64,000 bases of DNA from Gorsachius magnificus (GCA_034008185.1 CM067082.1:86055684-86119683); one strand, 5' to 3'; positions 35,684 through 48,902 are shown, counted from the first letter of the stretch. A program made the numbers and translations. The notes: generated by a model not told the origin, from the sequence alone.

Positions 35684-37030
35684 TCTGAACTCCTGATGTT
35701 TTTCCTGTGCAGGACATTTTGATGCCTTGCTCAGCTTGTTTGCTCTGAGGCGAGTCTGAGAAGCATTAGCAAGACCCTTCTCTTCTGCCTAACAAGTCAT
35801 GTACTCTCACTGAGTGGGTGGGGAAGTAAGAGGACTAAGGCACCACATACATCCTTTGGGGTGCTGGCAATGTGCAGGCAGTGCTCAATTCTTCTCAAGA
35901 AGAGTGCTTTGACTTCCACTTTCTTTGAACAGGAGGGAAACAAAACTGAGGTTGGGTTGGAGAGCCCATGGAGGTCTGAGGGTCCTGACAGAACCCACTG
36001 TGAGTCCCAGGGGATCAGGACCTCTTGGGTTAAAAGGCATGAAGTTGTTGCCCATTCACCAGGCAACTGACGAGTTCACTGAACTCTTGAGCAAAGTCGT
36101 GCTGTAGATTTAGTTCTCAAAATGTAACGGCTCATTTCCTGAAGCCTGTCCTTACTGTTCCTACATCTCTAGTAATGGTTTTGTGGTAGTTTAAGTATCT
36201 TCTCATAGGTTTATAGCATATCTCTTCGTAGATCATTGGAATAATTCTGTTGCAGTTAGGAAGGATTTAAGTCATAGCTCGGCTGAGAGCCTATTTTGAA
36301 ATCCTTGATGGTAGCTTACAGAGCTTTATGGAGCTCTGATTTGGCAGAATAATGTAGATTAGAATGTGTCATAGACCTTCTTCCATCAGGAAACTGGGAA
36401 AACCTGACATCTGGTTGGACAAGGAGTAGCACAGGCAGTAGGAGTGAAGATCTCTAATGCCCCAGATTTTCCATTACTCCTTTGGATCCAGTGCAGTGTA
36501 TCCATGCAAGGTACAAAGCTACAGCATCTAATTGTCTGTGCCGTGGCATTTGTCTTTTTCATTTTTTTGTGTAATCAGAAGTCACAGACCTGATTGTAGA
36601 GGAGTAGCAGTTTGTTATGGCGCAAAAAGGGCTTGAAACCCTGCCAGAGATTTTCTGTAATTAAAAATGGAATTGGAAATATCAACACCTTTTCTGTTTG
36701 TACTGATGCCTCTCAATTTTCTGATAAATATCAGGGTTATGACAAATAAGGAGCTAGGGAAGTCAGTGTCTCGGGGGATTAGTAATTGGGTTCAGAGCCT
36801 TTCACCTTCAGGTCGCCATTCTGCATCTGGCCCAGGTTGGTAGTGACCAAAAATCACTGTCTGGTTGCTGCTCAGTGACCTGTGCAAAATGGATTTGTAT
36901 TTGCAGGCTGGGTATATTGCCAGTCTCCTGGAAACAACTGGCAGTGATCGATATCTTTGATATTTTCCTCAGGGAGGCCAAAACCAAATCAAGCGCTTTC
37001 TTGTAGAAGCACCACCCCAAGAACGGAGCG

Positions 37031-37068
37031 ATGCCAGAAGCTCTCATCTATGCCAGAAGCTCTCATCG
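37031..37068. repeat. 19-bp tandem duplication
   Basis: Two adjacent units of 19 bp (atgccagaagctctcatc plus one base) differ only in the last base. A recent small duplication. Confidence 0.88.
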
Positions 37069-39346
37069 TGCCTGTCTTGGATGTATGGGCTCTCTGCGAT
37101 ATGCAGGTGGTCTTAGTGAATGGAGTTTATCGTCAAAGTACCTTTTATTAATAATACTGGTACATTTAAAATATGTTCAGAAACAATCTCTGATGCAGAA
37201 CAATTAGAAGACATTCTACATCAAGCTTCACCAAGTAGGAAAAATTCTTCATCTCCTTACTTATCATGGTAACGTGCTCTAAAACTTCAAGGAAAAAAAT
37301 GAAAAATACTCTAAGCTATTATTAAAGTAGTATAATGCACAGGTGGGTAGGATATACAAATGTTTAATGTGCAAATATTTTAAAGTTGTCTGGACTGATG
37401 TTTTCTATTTTAAGATATGGCTACTAAAATTTCAGTTTGAATGAACCTGTGTTAGTTCTCTCCTAAAGAACTTGCCAAAAATCTTTGTGAAATGAAGTGA
37501 CTGCACTTACAAGAGAAGGAAAGATTTTCCTCTTTCAGTTTAAGGAAGCATTTAGTGTACAGCGCCTCAAGCATTCATTACATGGTACCGAGTTGCACCT
37601 ACAAAATGAGTAGGGGAGAATGTTATTTTTGATCACTTGAAGAAAGGAAGCAATTTATACAGTGGTTTCTGTATAATGGCAGAGATGTTTTAGACAGTTG
37701 GTGGAGACAATAGGTTGCCTGCAGTAAAATGGAGCATTCTGTCCATGTTGGAAAAGCAGATGGTGGTAGTGTCGTACGGACATGCTACTTGTGGCTTCAC
37801 ATTTTGCAAGAAGATTTATAAAACAATAAGAGCGAGTCACACGAGAAGTGGAGACTGGATCCAGCCATGTTACATAGATGAGGAGTTCAAAGATAGGTGC
37901 ACTTTTTACCTAGCAGGAATTGAATCCTCTAATTCCAATGAAGAGGGACAGACTTGTTATTTTGTATATCTTGAGCTTCCTATATGGTCAATAAACCAAA
38001 ACAGTGATATTGGTATTTGTGGTTTGTGCAGAGTGAAAGAAAGACAGAAAAGGCTACTCTGGAACCTAGGTTTGCAAAGATGACAGGTTACAAATGTTGC
38101 ATTGCCCAAGTAGATTTTTAGATCCAACAAATGGGATTAGAATTCTTCTGTATAGGTGGAAAGAGGAGAGAAAATATCCCCTAATGGTCTCCCTGAAATA
38201 TAGAATAAAAATATCTGAATGATAAGGGCAAGGAACTGTGGGGGTTTTTTCTTCATAATGTTAATAATAATGCCATACTGCAGTGTAATTTCATTTCTGC
38301 CAGTTAAAAGCTTATTAAGTTGCTATCACAGTAAATAGGTTATTAACATTGAAAATGAATGTCACTAGCATCATTGAAAATCTTTCAATTCCCTTAATAT
38401 CTCTTAAATGCTCAGCATAATGTACCACTCTGAGGTTTGGATGTGAGGAATTGTATGTGCTCTAAAAAAAAAAAAATTCAGAAAACTTTTTTGTCACTAC
38501 ATTCTGTATTTCCCAAGAATAGAGAATTAATAAATTTTAATGCAATATATAGAGTTCTGTCCACCCAGTAATTTGCTGCATTTGGAATCAGATTGCTTTT
38601 CTTCCTTCTATTTCCCCATTCCCTGCCGAAGTTGACTCCAATTCAGAAATAATATGCCTAATTACTGCAGCTTGGTTTTCAAAAAGCAAATTTCCTATTT
38701 TTCTGGTTTTTTTCTGGGTTGTGGGTTTGGTGTTTTGTTTTTTTTTTCTGGGGCTGTAAGCAGTTAAAGCTACTATCAGAATAGCATCCCGAAATTCATA
38801 TGTTCTTGATGAAGATGATAGTCATGTTTAGTAACAGAGACATTAAAGATAATCTTGAATGTACCTGTTTGATCTGCATGCATGGAAATCAGCAGTAATT
38901 CTGCTGAAGTTTATGGGTTTTAACCCTCAACAGAAGCAGCTCCAAAGCAAAAAACTGAAATTAACACATTGACTGCTTAACTTTTTAATTTGTCTTGGTT
39001 TTGAAATATTTATTTTATAATTTTTTCTACCTTTCCATGCAGAGAAATCAGCAAAGCTACAGAAGTAATCAAAGAGGTTGTTTGTATAATCCTTTCAGAT
39101 CTTAAAACACTAAGTACAAGGGTGGGTTTTTTTCTTAGATTGCTGATTGTGGCTATGTTTTGGCAGTGTTGAAGCTGTTTAACAGGACATGTCAGTGGTG
39201 TGGGACAGATTCAGAATGGCAAAAGAATAGAGCAGAAGGTAATGCTGCAAATGTGAAATTTTCTTTATACTATCATGATCTTTTTTGAAATGCACTATCT
39301 TTAAAGGATGCAAACAGTACTTTGCTAAGTGACAGCATCTTCAAAT

Positions 39347-39541
39347 GAGGGTAGCGAAACACTGGAACAGGTTGCCCAGGGAGGTAGTGGAGGCCCAATC
39401 CCTGGAAACATTCAAGACCAGGTTGGACGGGGCTCTGAGCAACCTGATCTACTTAGCAGTGTCCCTGCTCACTGCAGGGGGGTTGGACTAGATGACCTCT
39501 AGGGGGCCCTTCCAACCCAAAACATTCTATGATTCTATGAT
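39347..39541 (+). mobile_element. CR1 LINE 3' fragment with intact terminal repeats
   Basis: It runs from 'agggtagcgaaacactggaa' through 'caggttgcccagggaggtag', 'ggttggactagatgacctct' and 'cccttccaacccaaaac' to the tandem end attctatgattctatgat at about 39524-39541. The end sequence is what CR1 reverse transcriptase primes from in birds and other sauropsids. It is the best-preserved CR1 here and therefore probably the youngest. About 195 bp survive; the rest was lost by 5' truncation. Confidence 0.96.
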
Positions 39542-42500
39542 CATGTGTCCCCCCTCGGCTTACTAGATAATTTTTAACATATATAACAAGAGTGAAAAAC
39601 ATTAACCATGAAATAGCACAAAACCCATAGCAGTGTTGTGGGAAGAGAGCCAGGGAGTCTCAGATCTGCTGTTGTCTTCTTGTGTGACTATGTCTAGGTC
39701 ATTTAGGGCAAGTTGTCCTGAGATATTTGGGTGTTGTGATGCTCTGTGCCTAATACAGTTGGTTCCCTGGAGCTGTGGGAGCAGTTTTGCTCCCTATGAA
39801 AGGAGAGAATATTTGGTTCCTAGGCACTTTTTAAAAGCTGAGGATGATGGAGCACCAAGGGAGAAATAGTCCTTTGTGGACTGTCCAGTAGTACATAGGC
39901 ACATAGAAAGGGCCTGACCATCTTTGTGGACCATGTGTTATATTGCTTTATAACTCAATTCTTCATCTGAAAACTGGCATTAAGAAGGCTTCTTTCCTCT
40001 CATCTATTTAGGCTATAACCGCCTTGCATTGCTTAGTGTTTGTTTATGGAGTGCTCAGGAAGATGGGTCTGCAGTCACATCGCTTTCAACCAGGCCATCA
40101 CAGTAATAATGACAATCAGAACGGCCTACAGTATCTGCATTTTCTTCAACAGTTTTTAGCAAAGCATATGTGATATTTACTTTTATATGGTCTGAGTGTT
40201 GGAGCAACAGGAAAGTTAATGTCTAGGCTCACTTGAGAGCCTTTTAGTTTTTTCTTGAGAGCTGCCTCAAGCAACTAAGTTGCACTGTCACATACATGTG
40301 CTTAAAGTCCCTTTTCTTCAGAAAATATTCTGGTGACAGGCCTTCAGAAGAGGCAAGGGGCTCTTACTTCAGCCACTGCGCTGAAGCAATGTCTGTGGTG
40401 TGATCTGGAGTACCTTCATAGCTCTGTGTGTTTCTGCGTATTGCTCTCTGCTCCCCTCTCCATTTGCCAAATGCACACTTTAGCCAGCTCTAATGTTTTC
40501 AAAACCTCAGTTCAGTGTAGAGAACTCTATGGCACACTGCTGGCTCCTTATTTCAAAACCTAAAAAGCTGAGGGTGTATTTAATACCCAATTTCATACAG
40601 CTTCTACATTGTTAATTTTTAATCTGTGTCAACTGTTTCTGAATTTGCTCACTACTGCCACTTGGTACTGAAAAGTTGTCTTTTGAATTTTTAATATTTG
40701 GAGGAAACTTGTCAATCAAAGCTTAACATCTGGGGCATACAGCTGCTTCTAGCTCCTTGCTGTGATTTCACTCTCACTAGAAGCAATGCTAGTTCTAGTC
40801 GAAGACATCACAGATGATACCAAGCATTTAAAAAAAGAAACTTGAAAATGCTAGGCGTGGGTTTGGTTTTCTTTGGTTCTGCTTCTAAGCCATATTTTTA
40901 CACTACCACAAGCATTAAACATTAGATTTTAAACCTCTGAAAGCTGTAGATTCTCATGTCATAATCTGGGGGAAAAAAACAAACAAGTCTGCTAAATATG
41001 GAGAGAGACTTGGTGAAACTAAGTGAGCTGGCAGCATGGAAAGCCATTTTCTTTTTTTCTGGATTAGAAATTTGAAACAGCTTAGTCCTTACCTTGCTGA
41101 AGTGTTTCTAGATATAGGATCTATTCATGCTAGATCCTTTGCTTCTTAGAAGCAAAGCTCAGTGCCCAGAACAAAAGCTGTGAAGCAGTAAAGGCTGAGC
41201 CATATACATGAAACTGTGTACATGCTGCGAGGCGAGTTTTAACACGAGTCCTGCATCTGAAATTGTCATTCTGGACTATGGTTATAGTAAAAAAGGACAA
41301 GGAATATGTTGTTAGGAGGGCTTAACAAGCAAGCTCCTTTTAGGTTCCTGGTAAAAAGGTTGCCATCTCTAGGTGGACAGTTTGAGCAGGTAAGTTGTGA
41401 TGAATTTGCTGGACATAGAGGGGCTGTTTCATTTCAAAGGATTAATGTTTTTCAGAGGATTTTTTTCTTTTCTTGCCATTCTTGTTCTCTCCCCTCAGAA
41501 ATGAAGGGACTGAGGCTTTCTGGTTTGGATCTGCCTGTTCTGGGGTTTTCTTTTTTCTTTACTGAAGAGAACCAAACTACAAACTGCTACAGAAAGGGGT
41601 CTTCTTACCTCCTTAATGACTGACATTTATGTAGATATTGAGCAGAGGAGGCTGGAATAGTCGTCTTATCTCTCAGAGAAAAAATGCTCAGTAGATGCTG
41701 ATTGTTTAAGTCTTGCTATGCTAGATTGGGCTTCATCTTGGTGATGAGCGAAACCAAATTTGGGACTGACACTGTGCTCTTCACTCCCATTTTTGTAATT
41801 CTTATGAACAGGTCCCAGTGTTTTTGTAGCCCAGAACTCCTGAGTATAACGATACAAAGTGGTGGGTGCAACTTTCAGTTTTCCAGATGGCATGCTTTAT
41901 AAAGCTTTGCCACAAGCGAAAGAAGTTACCTCTGTACTGGCAAAGGACTGGAGTTGCAAAGGAACCCCCAGACTGAAGAGAACCCACATACAGTATTTGT
42001 ATTTTGTAACTAAATTTGGGAAATGGTGAAAAGGGAAACTGAGTTCTAATGGCCATACTTAATTTTTGAAAAGTTTGTGTTTATAAAACAATCAGAACGT
42101 ATAAAGCAAGCTGTTATCCCACAACTTCTTCCTGAACATGAATTGCAGAGTGATACAACTCAGTTTTTCCTAGCTACTGTTCAGTCAGCTTCTTGAGGAA
42201 TGGTAAATGAGAAGAAAAGAGTGCTCGAGGAATTAGCACTTCAGGGTCTCCTTTCATTCATCAAAGAGATGCATTTTCAAGCTTAATATAGTTTCACACA
42301 TGCTGCCATCAGCAAAAGCATTACATTAAGAAGTTTCCAAAGTTAGTAGGGAATTAAGGGAGGCATGCTCTGAAAGTCCAAAGACAATCATAAAGACGTC
42401 AAAGATTTCCTTTGATCTTCTATTTGTTTTCCATAGTGTCTTCAATAAAGGCATAAATCATCGACTATAACCAGAACAAGTCATGGTTTTCTAAAGCGGT

Positions 42501-42922
42501 GTTCCATCAGTAAGAACACTTGCCAGAATAAACCCTCAGCTTCAGGAGTACAGGAGGAATCTTGTTCTGACACCAAAAAATGAAGTTGAGTTGTCAGACA
42601 GAATTGAGTCTGTTTTATTGTTCCACCTATTTGCAATTCTGCTTCTTCCTATTCCAGCATTTCTACTTTTACCTAGAGAGCGTAGGTTATTCTCTATATT
42701 AATTCTGGTATTTTTATCTCTCCTGATTTCTACATGAGTTGACCAAGTAGCAATTCAAGCAGCTGCTTCTTCACAGTGGGCTAGCATACTTTTGGGGTGT
42801 CTCCTTGATCCAGCCCGAGAAGAAGACAGCTTCTGGTTTTCAATGTTTCATGCTTGTTGCAGGCAGTGTCAGATTCTGACTTTCTTCTTTGTCTTGCGTT
42901 TTCTGCTTTGACTACATGGTGG
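39542..42922. other. Noncoding stretch, nothing specific seen
   Basis: No gene, RNA or repeat family is recognised between the CR1 and the LTR. Open frames such as 41306-41623 lack protein-family features. Confidence 0.5.
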
Positions 42923-43437
42923 TGGTGTGGTTTAACCCGCCAGGGAGCTGAACACCACACAGTCGATTGCTCACTTGAATTGGGAAAAAAAGCAAAACCC
43001 ATGGGTTGAGATAAAGACAGTTTAATAGAACAGAAGAGGAAAATAAAATAATAATAATAGGATATACAGAATATACAAAACAAGTGATGCACAATGCAAT
43101 TGCTCACCACCTGCCGACTGATGCCTAGCCTGTCCCTGAGCAGTGATCACCACCCCCAGCCAACTCCCCCTAGCTTATAAACTGAGCATGACGTCCTATG
43201 GTCTGGAATAGCCCTTTGGCCAGTTGGGGTCAGCTGTCCTGGCTGTGCCCCCTCTCAGCTTCTTGTGTACCTGGCAGAGCAGGGGAAGCTGAAAAGTCCT
43301 TGATGGGTCTAAGCACTACTTAGCAACAACTAAAACATCAGTGTGTTATCAACATCTTTCTCATACTAAATCCAAAACACAGCACTATGCCAGCTACTAG
43401 GAAGAAAACTAACTCTATCCCAGCTGAAACCAGGATA
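42923..43437 (-). mobile_element. Solo LTR, avian ERVL-type endogenous retrovirus
   Basis: I recognise this as a dispersed LTR common in neoavian birds. On the minus strand it starts near 'tatcctggtttcagctggga' (43437) and ends in 'gggttaaaccacacca' (42923), close to the usual TGTCCTGG...ACA termini. Expected parts are in order on the minus strand: an ATF/CREB-like TGACGTC at plus 43189-43195, a TATA box TTTATAAG around plus 43174-43181, and a poly(A) signal ATTAAA at plus 43021-43026, with a (TAA)n patch near 43047. No gag-pol sequence or partner LTR is present, so it is a solo LTR. I found no convincing target-site duplication. Assignment to ERVL is from memory; the LTR identity itself is strong. 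Confidence 0.85.
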
Positions 43438-43873
43438 AGTGTATTATGGAAAAATAAGTAATCTTGGCAAAGTGAGTCTTCTGTTACTTTCCCAACAGGT
43501 ACTGAGTTTAGGAGATATGTGAAACACACTTTGACTAAAGAGCCATAACAAATCTGTCTAGGGCCATCTTTTGGTTTTGCGTGACTGCTAGTTCAGTCTC
43601 ATTATACAATGCGGGCTATGCCAAGAGCAGTCCCAGCTGATGAGATTAGAAATTACAGACCGAATACCAGGGGTGTTTCCAGTTAGGTTAATTTAGGAAG
43701 GAATAAAGAGTGCCATCAGGCTCCACATGCAGCAAAATCTGCTTGGAGAAATGCAGTGCTTCGTTCTGTTGAAATGCACACAAGATCTTTGAGAGAAAGG
43801 ATGAGATCAGTTGCAAGAAGAATGGGGAAAGATACAGTTTGCATCTCTGATATCTGTTTATTATCCAAAAAGC
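43438..43873. other. Short spacer, possibly CR1-derived near its end
   Basis: No gene is seen. The portion from about 43740 onward may be further upstream CR1 sequence, too diverged for me to call. Confidence 0.4.
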
Positions 43874-44513
43874 TGGGTGGAGAACATGCTGTCTGTGAGC
43901 CAGCAATGCACCCTTGCTGCAAAGAAAGCCAAACAGCTTCCTGGGCTGCATTAAAAAGGGTGTTGTGAGCAGTTGACCTGGGAGATGATCCTTGTCCTCT
44001 GCTCAGCACTGGTGAGACACATCTGGAGATCTGTGTCCAGTCCTGGGCTCCCTAGTGCAAGAGAGAGATGGTCGTGCTGGGGTGAGTCCAGCAAAGGGCC
44101 ACAGATGGGATTAAGGCCTTGGAGCATCTGTCATATGGGGGGAGAACCTTGAGAAGGGACAATGCTCGGGGACGGTGTCTTCTCAGTGTGTATGAATACC
44201 TGATGGGATGGAGTAAAGAAGACGGAGCCAGAGTCTTCTCAGTTATGCCCAGTGACAGAAGGAGACGCAGTGGGCACAAACTGAAATACAGGAAATTCTG
44301 TTTAAAATGTAAGAAAAACCACTGTGAGGGTGGTTGAACAGCTAGAACAGCTTGCCTGGTGTGGTTGTTGTGTGTCCATCCTTGGAGCTATTAAAAACCC
44401 AACTGTATGACATGGTCCTGAGTAACCTACTCTAATTGATCCTGGTTTGAGCAGGAAGGGTTGGATGAGACAATCCCAGAGGTCTCTTCCAACTGCAGCC
44501 ATTCTGTGAATGA
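43874..44513 (+). mobile_element. CR1 LINE fragment, about 640 bp, diverged
   Basis: It contains CR1 phrases in order: 'gtgagccagcaatgcaccct', 'cctgggctgcattaaaaagg', 'gtgatgatcc'-like sequence at 43980, 'tgtccagtcctgggctccc', 'agtccagcaaagggccaca', then the 3' UTR ending at 'ggttggatgagacaatcc', 'agaggtctcttccaact' and 'attctgtgaatga'. The first part is the end of the ORF2 reverse-transcriptase-encoding region and the beginning of the 3' UTR. Many indels and no intact frame mark it as an old copy. It is the longest LINE in the window. Confidence 0.88.
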
Positions 44514-45411
44514 GACAGTATTGAGGAATAGAGGATATCTGTTTGATACTTTTCATTCAGGAATATCTGAAATAGGAAGGGGTCCCCAGGTACTACATGT
44601 GTGATCTGTCTCCTCACAGTGGTGGTGTTTAGGACTTATTTGAACTCTGGCTGCTTCAGCACTCCCAGAGTTCTGATTTTAATTAGTCAAACTGCATTCA
44701 GTCCTAGTTTTAGGCTTCAAAGTGGGTTGATTGGAAGATGTTTAACCACCATCCCTCAATTTTGCAATATGTATTTCTGGAGATAAAGGTGGGTGATACT
44801 AGCAGGAAAAAAGTTGATAGTATCAGGGAAAAAAAGAAAAAGAAAGGATGACCAATTTCTCTACCACCTTTGGAAGAGGGAGCTTAGTGGAGTGCTGGCC
44901 CACACTGTGGCAATTAACATAGCAACTATTAAGGGTTAAGGTTTTAGTAGAGCACCAGATAAGGATAGTTGTTCAAAAAGACCTATCACTTCAGCACTGG
45001 TTTATTTAATTTTATCAATCTATATAAATAAAAATGACAGTCATAATTTACAACAAATACAGTAAATTCTGAGGGCTAGCAGTTCTTTTGTTCCTGAATG
45101 ATAGTTCCTGGCATCGGGAAGTTGTTTCTCCCTTACATACTGAGGATAATACTTAGGCAGATTTGCTGTAGTGTGATAGCTGAAAACACACCTTCAAATG
45201 TGATGGGTCTCGTCTTTTCTATCCACTTGACAAGTAACTTAAACAGCACTTTGTCAGGGCTAGAAATTAAGCATTCAGGCAGTGTTAATTAAGAAAGCAT
45301 GAAAATATCTTGGATACATTGTTCTCTACTTTCAGAGAAGGCAACACAGCATGGATATTTGGTGGAAAAGGGAGAAAGATATGTTATACCTTGATGCTAA
45401 TTGGTTAATTC

Positions 45412-45428
45412 TTTTTTTTTTTTTTTTT
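45412..45428. repeat. T17 homopolymer
   Basis: Seventeen T residues; no associated retroposon structure is visible. Confidence 0.85.
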
Positions 45429-45659
45429 CCTTGTCTTTCTGTTCCCTAGCTGGCCATACCTCTGTGTTCAGTGTGGTGTTAGTTACATGATTATGATTAC
45501 GCATAATTACAAAAACAGTTTCTGATTGATTCTGAAATTGGTATTTCTCTTCAGGCAGTTTGCTCCAGACATCATTAATGGATCAGCTGTACCATCTCTC
45601 AGCCAGTGCCCAAAATTTACAGAGCTGTTTCTTTTGACTTTTTGATTGTTTTTCCCCCC

Positions 45660-45720
45660 TGTTGTTATATAATGCTAATTAAGGCTATTTTTAGTAATTA
45701 TGTTCCAAAAATGGAACAGA
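45660..45720. promoter_or_regulatory. Small motif cluster: MEF2-type site and 16-bp palindrome
   Basis: 'aatgctaattaaggc' precedes CTATTTTTAG (45685-45694), a perfect match to the MEF2 consensus, then 'taattatg' and the inverted repeat GTTCCA-AAAA-TGGAAC (45702-45717). Regulatory meaning is inferred from motif density only. Confidence 0.25.
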
Positions 45721-48700
45721 CTGCATGAAGGAAGCGGGACTAGACTATTTGGGAATTTAAAACCCTTTTAGAAGTTCAAAAGCAAAATGGTATCAGGAAA
45801 GTCAGGCTGTAACAACAGATTATTGGCAGTGCTCTTGGTGCTGTAGAGCAGCTTTGTGGAGTAAGGCCAAGAGGCTAAATGTATATTTAAAGAATGTATG
45901 CTTTTGTATTTTTTCCTGCTAAAAAAAGGCTTTGAATTCTCAACAAAGGATTTTATTTTGCAGGCTATACTCTTTAACGGTCTCTGTTCTCTGCTGCTTG
46001 AAGTTTCAGATTATCTTAAGAGCTGGTCATCTTTGAAACCTGACCTGGCTAACCTTTTTTCTGTAAAATGCAGTAGTACTAACCAGTCAGAATGAAGAGA
46101 CACTTTCAAAATTTGACACTGTTGATTGACAGAATTGGTGTTATATGATGATTTTATAGGATGCTGGAATAGCAAAATCATTTCTTAGAATCCTACTCGG
46201 GATGGCATTTGTCAGTTTTTCACATAAATATTGGATGAAATGTGTATAATAAATTAGCTACGTTATAGTCTCGGGGGGAAAAAAGCTCTGAAGATTTCAG
46301 AAAGATTTCAATCCTCCTCTTAGCAATTCTTTGTATACAAAACTTGCGGTGCATGTTCTTATTAAATTCGTGTGCACATTCATGTATTGTGCCGAACATG
46401 CTCAAATTGTTGGATGGCTGAATGTATGAATGACCACTGATTCTGGATACTTTTCAGCTCCTGCATTTATTGCATGGTAAATGCTTCAAAAGCAGCATAA
46501 CTGTGAATAAGAGGTTAACAAAAAGACCAAAATGTACTGAACTGTACACTTGGCAGGTAGGACACATTAGTTCTAAGCTCTGTATTTATGTGCACAGCCA
46601 CTGCCAAGAAAAGAGCATAGACACTTTCTGTTATACTATTAAGAGCATATTTAATTAAGACAAAACACATAATTATGCTTTTCAGTGTAGCATAGTTCCT
46701 TCCCAGATGAATCAGAATTTAATGTGATGGTCTCCTTAGGTGTTTACTGAACACTCTATTCTCCTCTTGTGTTACTTATGCTGTTTCAGAAGCATAACTG
46801 CATGCAGTGCCACGTTCACACATGATGCAAGAACATTGTACCATGATCAGAAGTTTTCCTCACAGGTATTCCCTATTAAATAAAAGGGCAAACCTGCTGA
46901 TCACTTACCTTAGTTGCTTTCCCCCCTCCAAGTGTATTCTTAAACAGAACGAAACAGTGCCTGAAACATCAATGTATTTATTCTAGAGTACTTGGGGAGC
47001 AGAGGCCCTTGAATGTGTGATCTTTGGGATCCACAAAAGACTGTTGCAAACACAGTACTTCCTTGCCTGATAGCTGTACTCTCCTCTGTGGCCACTGTTC
47101 TGAATGAATCTCAGGGACAACCAAGGGTTTATGTTACAGAAAAAGAGATGCTTATGAGAATGTAGCCTTTTCTTCTCCTTATCCATGGCATTTGGTTCCA
47201 AGGGTAAGATCAAGGTAGAATTTGACAGCCTTGCTTCACCATCTTCTCTGATTTTTCTGCCCAATATCATTACTGTTTTTCAGGGTGTTCCCCTGCCTCT
47301 CTTCTGTTCGGGATTGTTTCATGCCTGACTGTATGAGAAATGTTTATATTCAGGCATGTCATCAGATTTTGCTAAAAGCGGATTAAATCATGAGGGAGCA
47401 TTGAGGCAGTCGTGCTTTCACAGCTACTTCCCAAACAAGAATCACAGAAGGAAAAACGAACAGAGCGGTACATGTTTCCTTCATTTCTAACAGAAGAAAC
47501 TCATGGAATAACTTCATTTTGTGTCTGTTGTGTGCTGATAATCTTGAGTAGTGAAAATGAGTAATGAATAACTGTCTTAGTGGCAGTGCAACCACATTGG
47601 ACATTATTGGACACATGTAACTGGAATCCTGTGGTACTATCTCATCCTTGCACTCTTGATTTTGTAGGTATTGGTACTTAAAAGAGGTAGAGATCAGAGT
47701 GCCATACTTTTCATGCTTTGATTCCTACTGCTGGTGCCTGTCATGGAAAGATTTTTCTTTCCGAGGGGCCAGATACCAAAACTTCTTCTGAAAACAATGT
47801 GAACAAGAGGTGTTTTATCTTTTGTTGAAATCTGATCATGCATCTAGATATTGTAATACATTTTTAAAGAGTGTACTGCTAAGCTGTATGCATGTTTGTG
47901 GGGATAATGTATAACGGAGTAGGTGAATAAATGTTTGTATGTTTGAAAACCCTTGGAGGTCTCAATAGCTGTCATGTTACATCCTCAAAAAGTAAGTTAA
48001 CAATCCATCCCCAATTTCGTCATTGTACCTGGTTGCCAAAGAGTAGAGGGACCAAGCAAAATGAGAAATGTTAATGTATGGCTATCTAATGCTCATGCTT
48101 CCAACGTGTGCTGCTAACAGCCACCACCTTTCTCCAGACAGTGGTTTGGGTTGAGATGAGGTGGAGCCTGAGAGAGAAAGAGCAGTGCAGGTGATGAAAT
48201 GTCAAGGCGGAAAGGTGTTCAGAGTGTAGAAATCATTTGTACAGGAAGATTTTTCTCTGTGAGAGGGAGTTGCAGTGATGAAAAAAAGAGCTTTTCAGCT
48301 GTGTGTGGGTAAGAGAGAAAATTTAATCTTGTTGAGGAGCTACAGGCTGAGAGGAGCCTCTGTGGTATCTGCAACCATAGCAGATGTTGGGTGTCTCTGG
48401 TGTTGGCCCTGTGTGTTGTAGGAGCATATGCCCCTGCAGCACTGAGGGAGAAATGCTGGCACTACTTTCTTGCTTTGTAGCGTCCGCAATTCGTGCCTTG
48501 AAGGCCTGGTGGCATGGTCTGGTTTAGCATTCTTTTAGGTCACCAGGAGGTGCGTGTAGGCTCTTCTCTCTTGGCACTATACTTCAGGCTGCTCCTTCCA
48601 GCTATTGTACTGTACCGTTATTTTCTAGGGTATCTATACTAGGCCTTGCCCTCAAGTGGAAGTTCTGTGTTTCATCAGCACACTTGGTTCTTATCAGCCG

Positions 48701-48860
48701 TTTGGGCTGAAAAAGCTTTGTCTTTATAATTCCAGAAATATTAGTTCAGAAAGATGGTGTGTTTGTGTGTGGTGTATACACATCTATCTATCTCTGTGTA
48801 AATATATAAATGTGCATTGTTGTTTATATGTGATCACACAGTCAACTCCACTAAGCATAG

Positions 48861-48864
<4 letters not shown>

Positions 48865-48899
<35 letters not shown>
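48865..48899. repeat. T35 homopolymer
   Basis: Thirty-five consecutive T residues, the longest homopolymer in the window. On the minus strand it could be a poly(A) tail of a retroposed RNA, but there is no AATAAA in the 60 bases before it. Confidence 0.92.

Positions 48900-48902
<3 letters not shown>

Larger units (their letters stand above)
35191..39345. other. Noncoding stretch with simple-sequence tracts
   Basis: It holds an A20 run at 35664-35683, a 19-bp tandem repeat at 37031-37068, a short A-run at 38464-38475 and a T-run near 38738-38747. The 122-codon plus-strand frame at 37715-38083 has no recognisable family and is of a length expected by chance. Confidence 0.5.

Noticed and set aside
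37715..38083. 122-codon plus-strand frame
   Set aside because: No family resemblance, and several frames of this length are expected by chance in 64 kb of six-frame AT-rich DNA.
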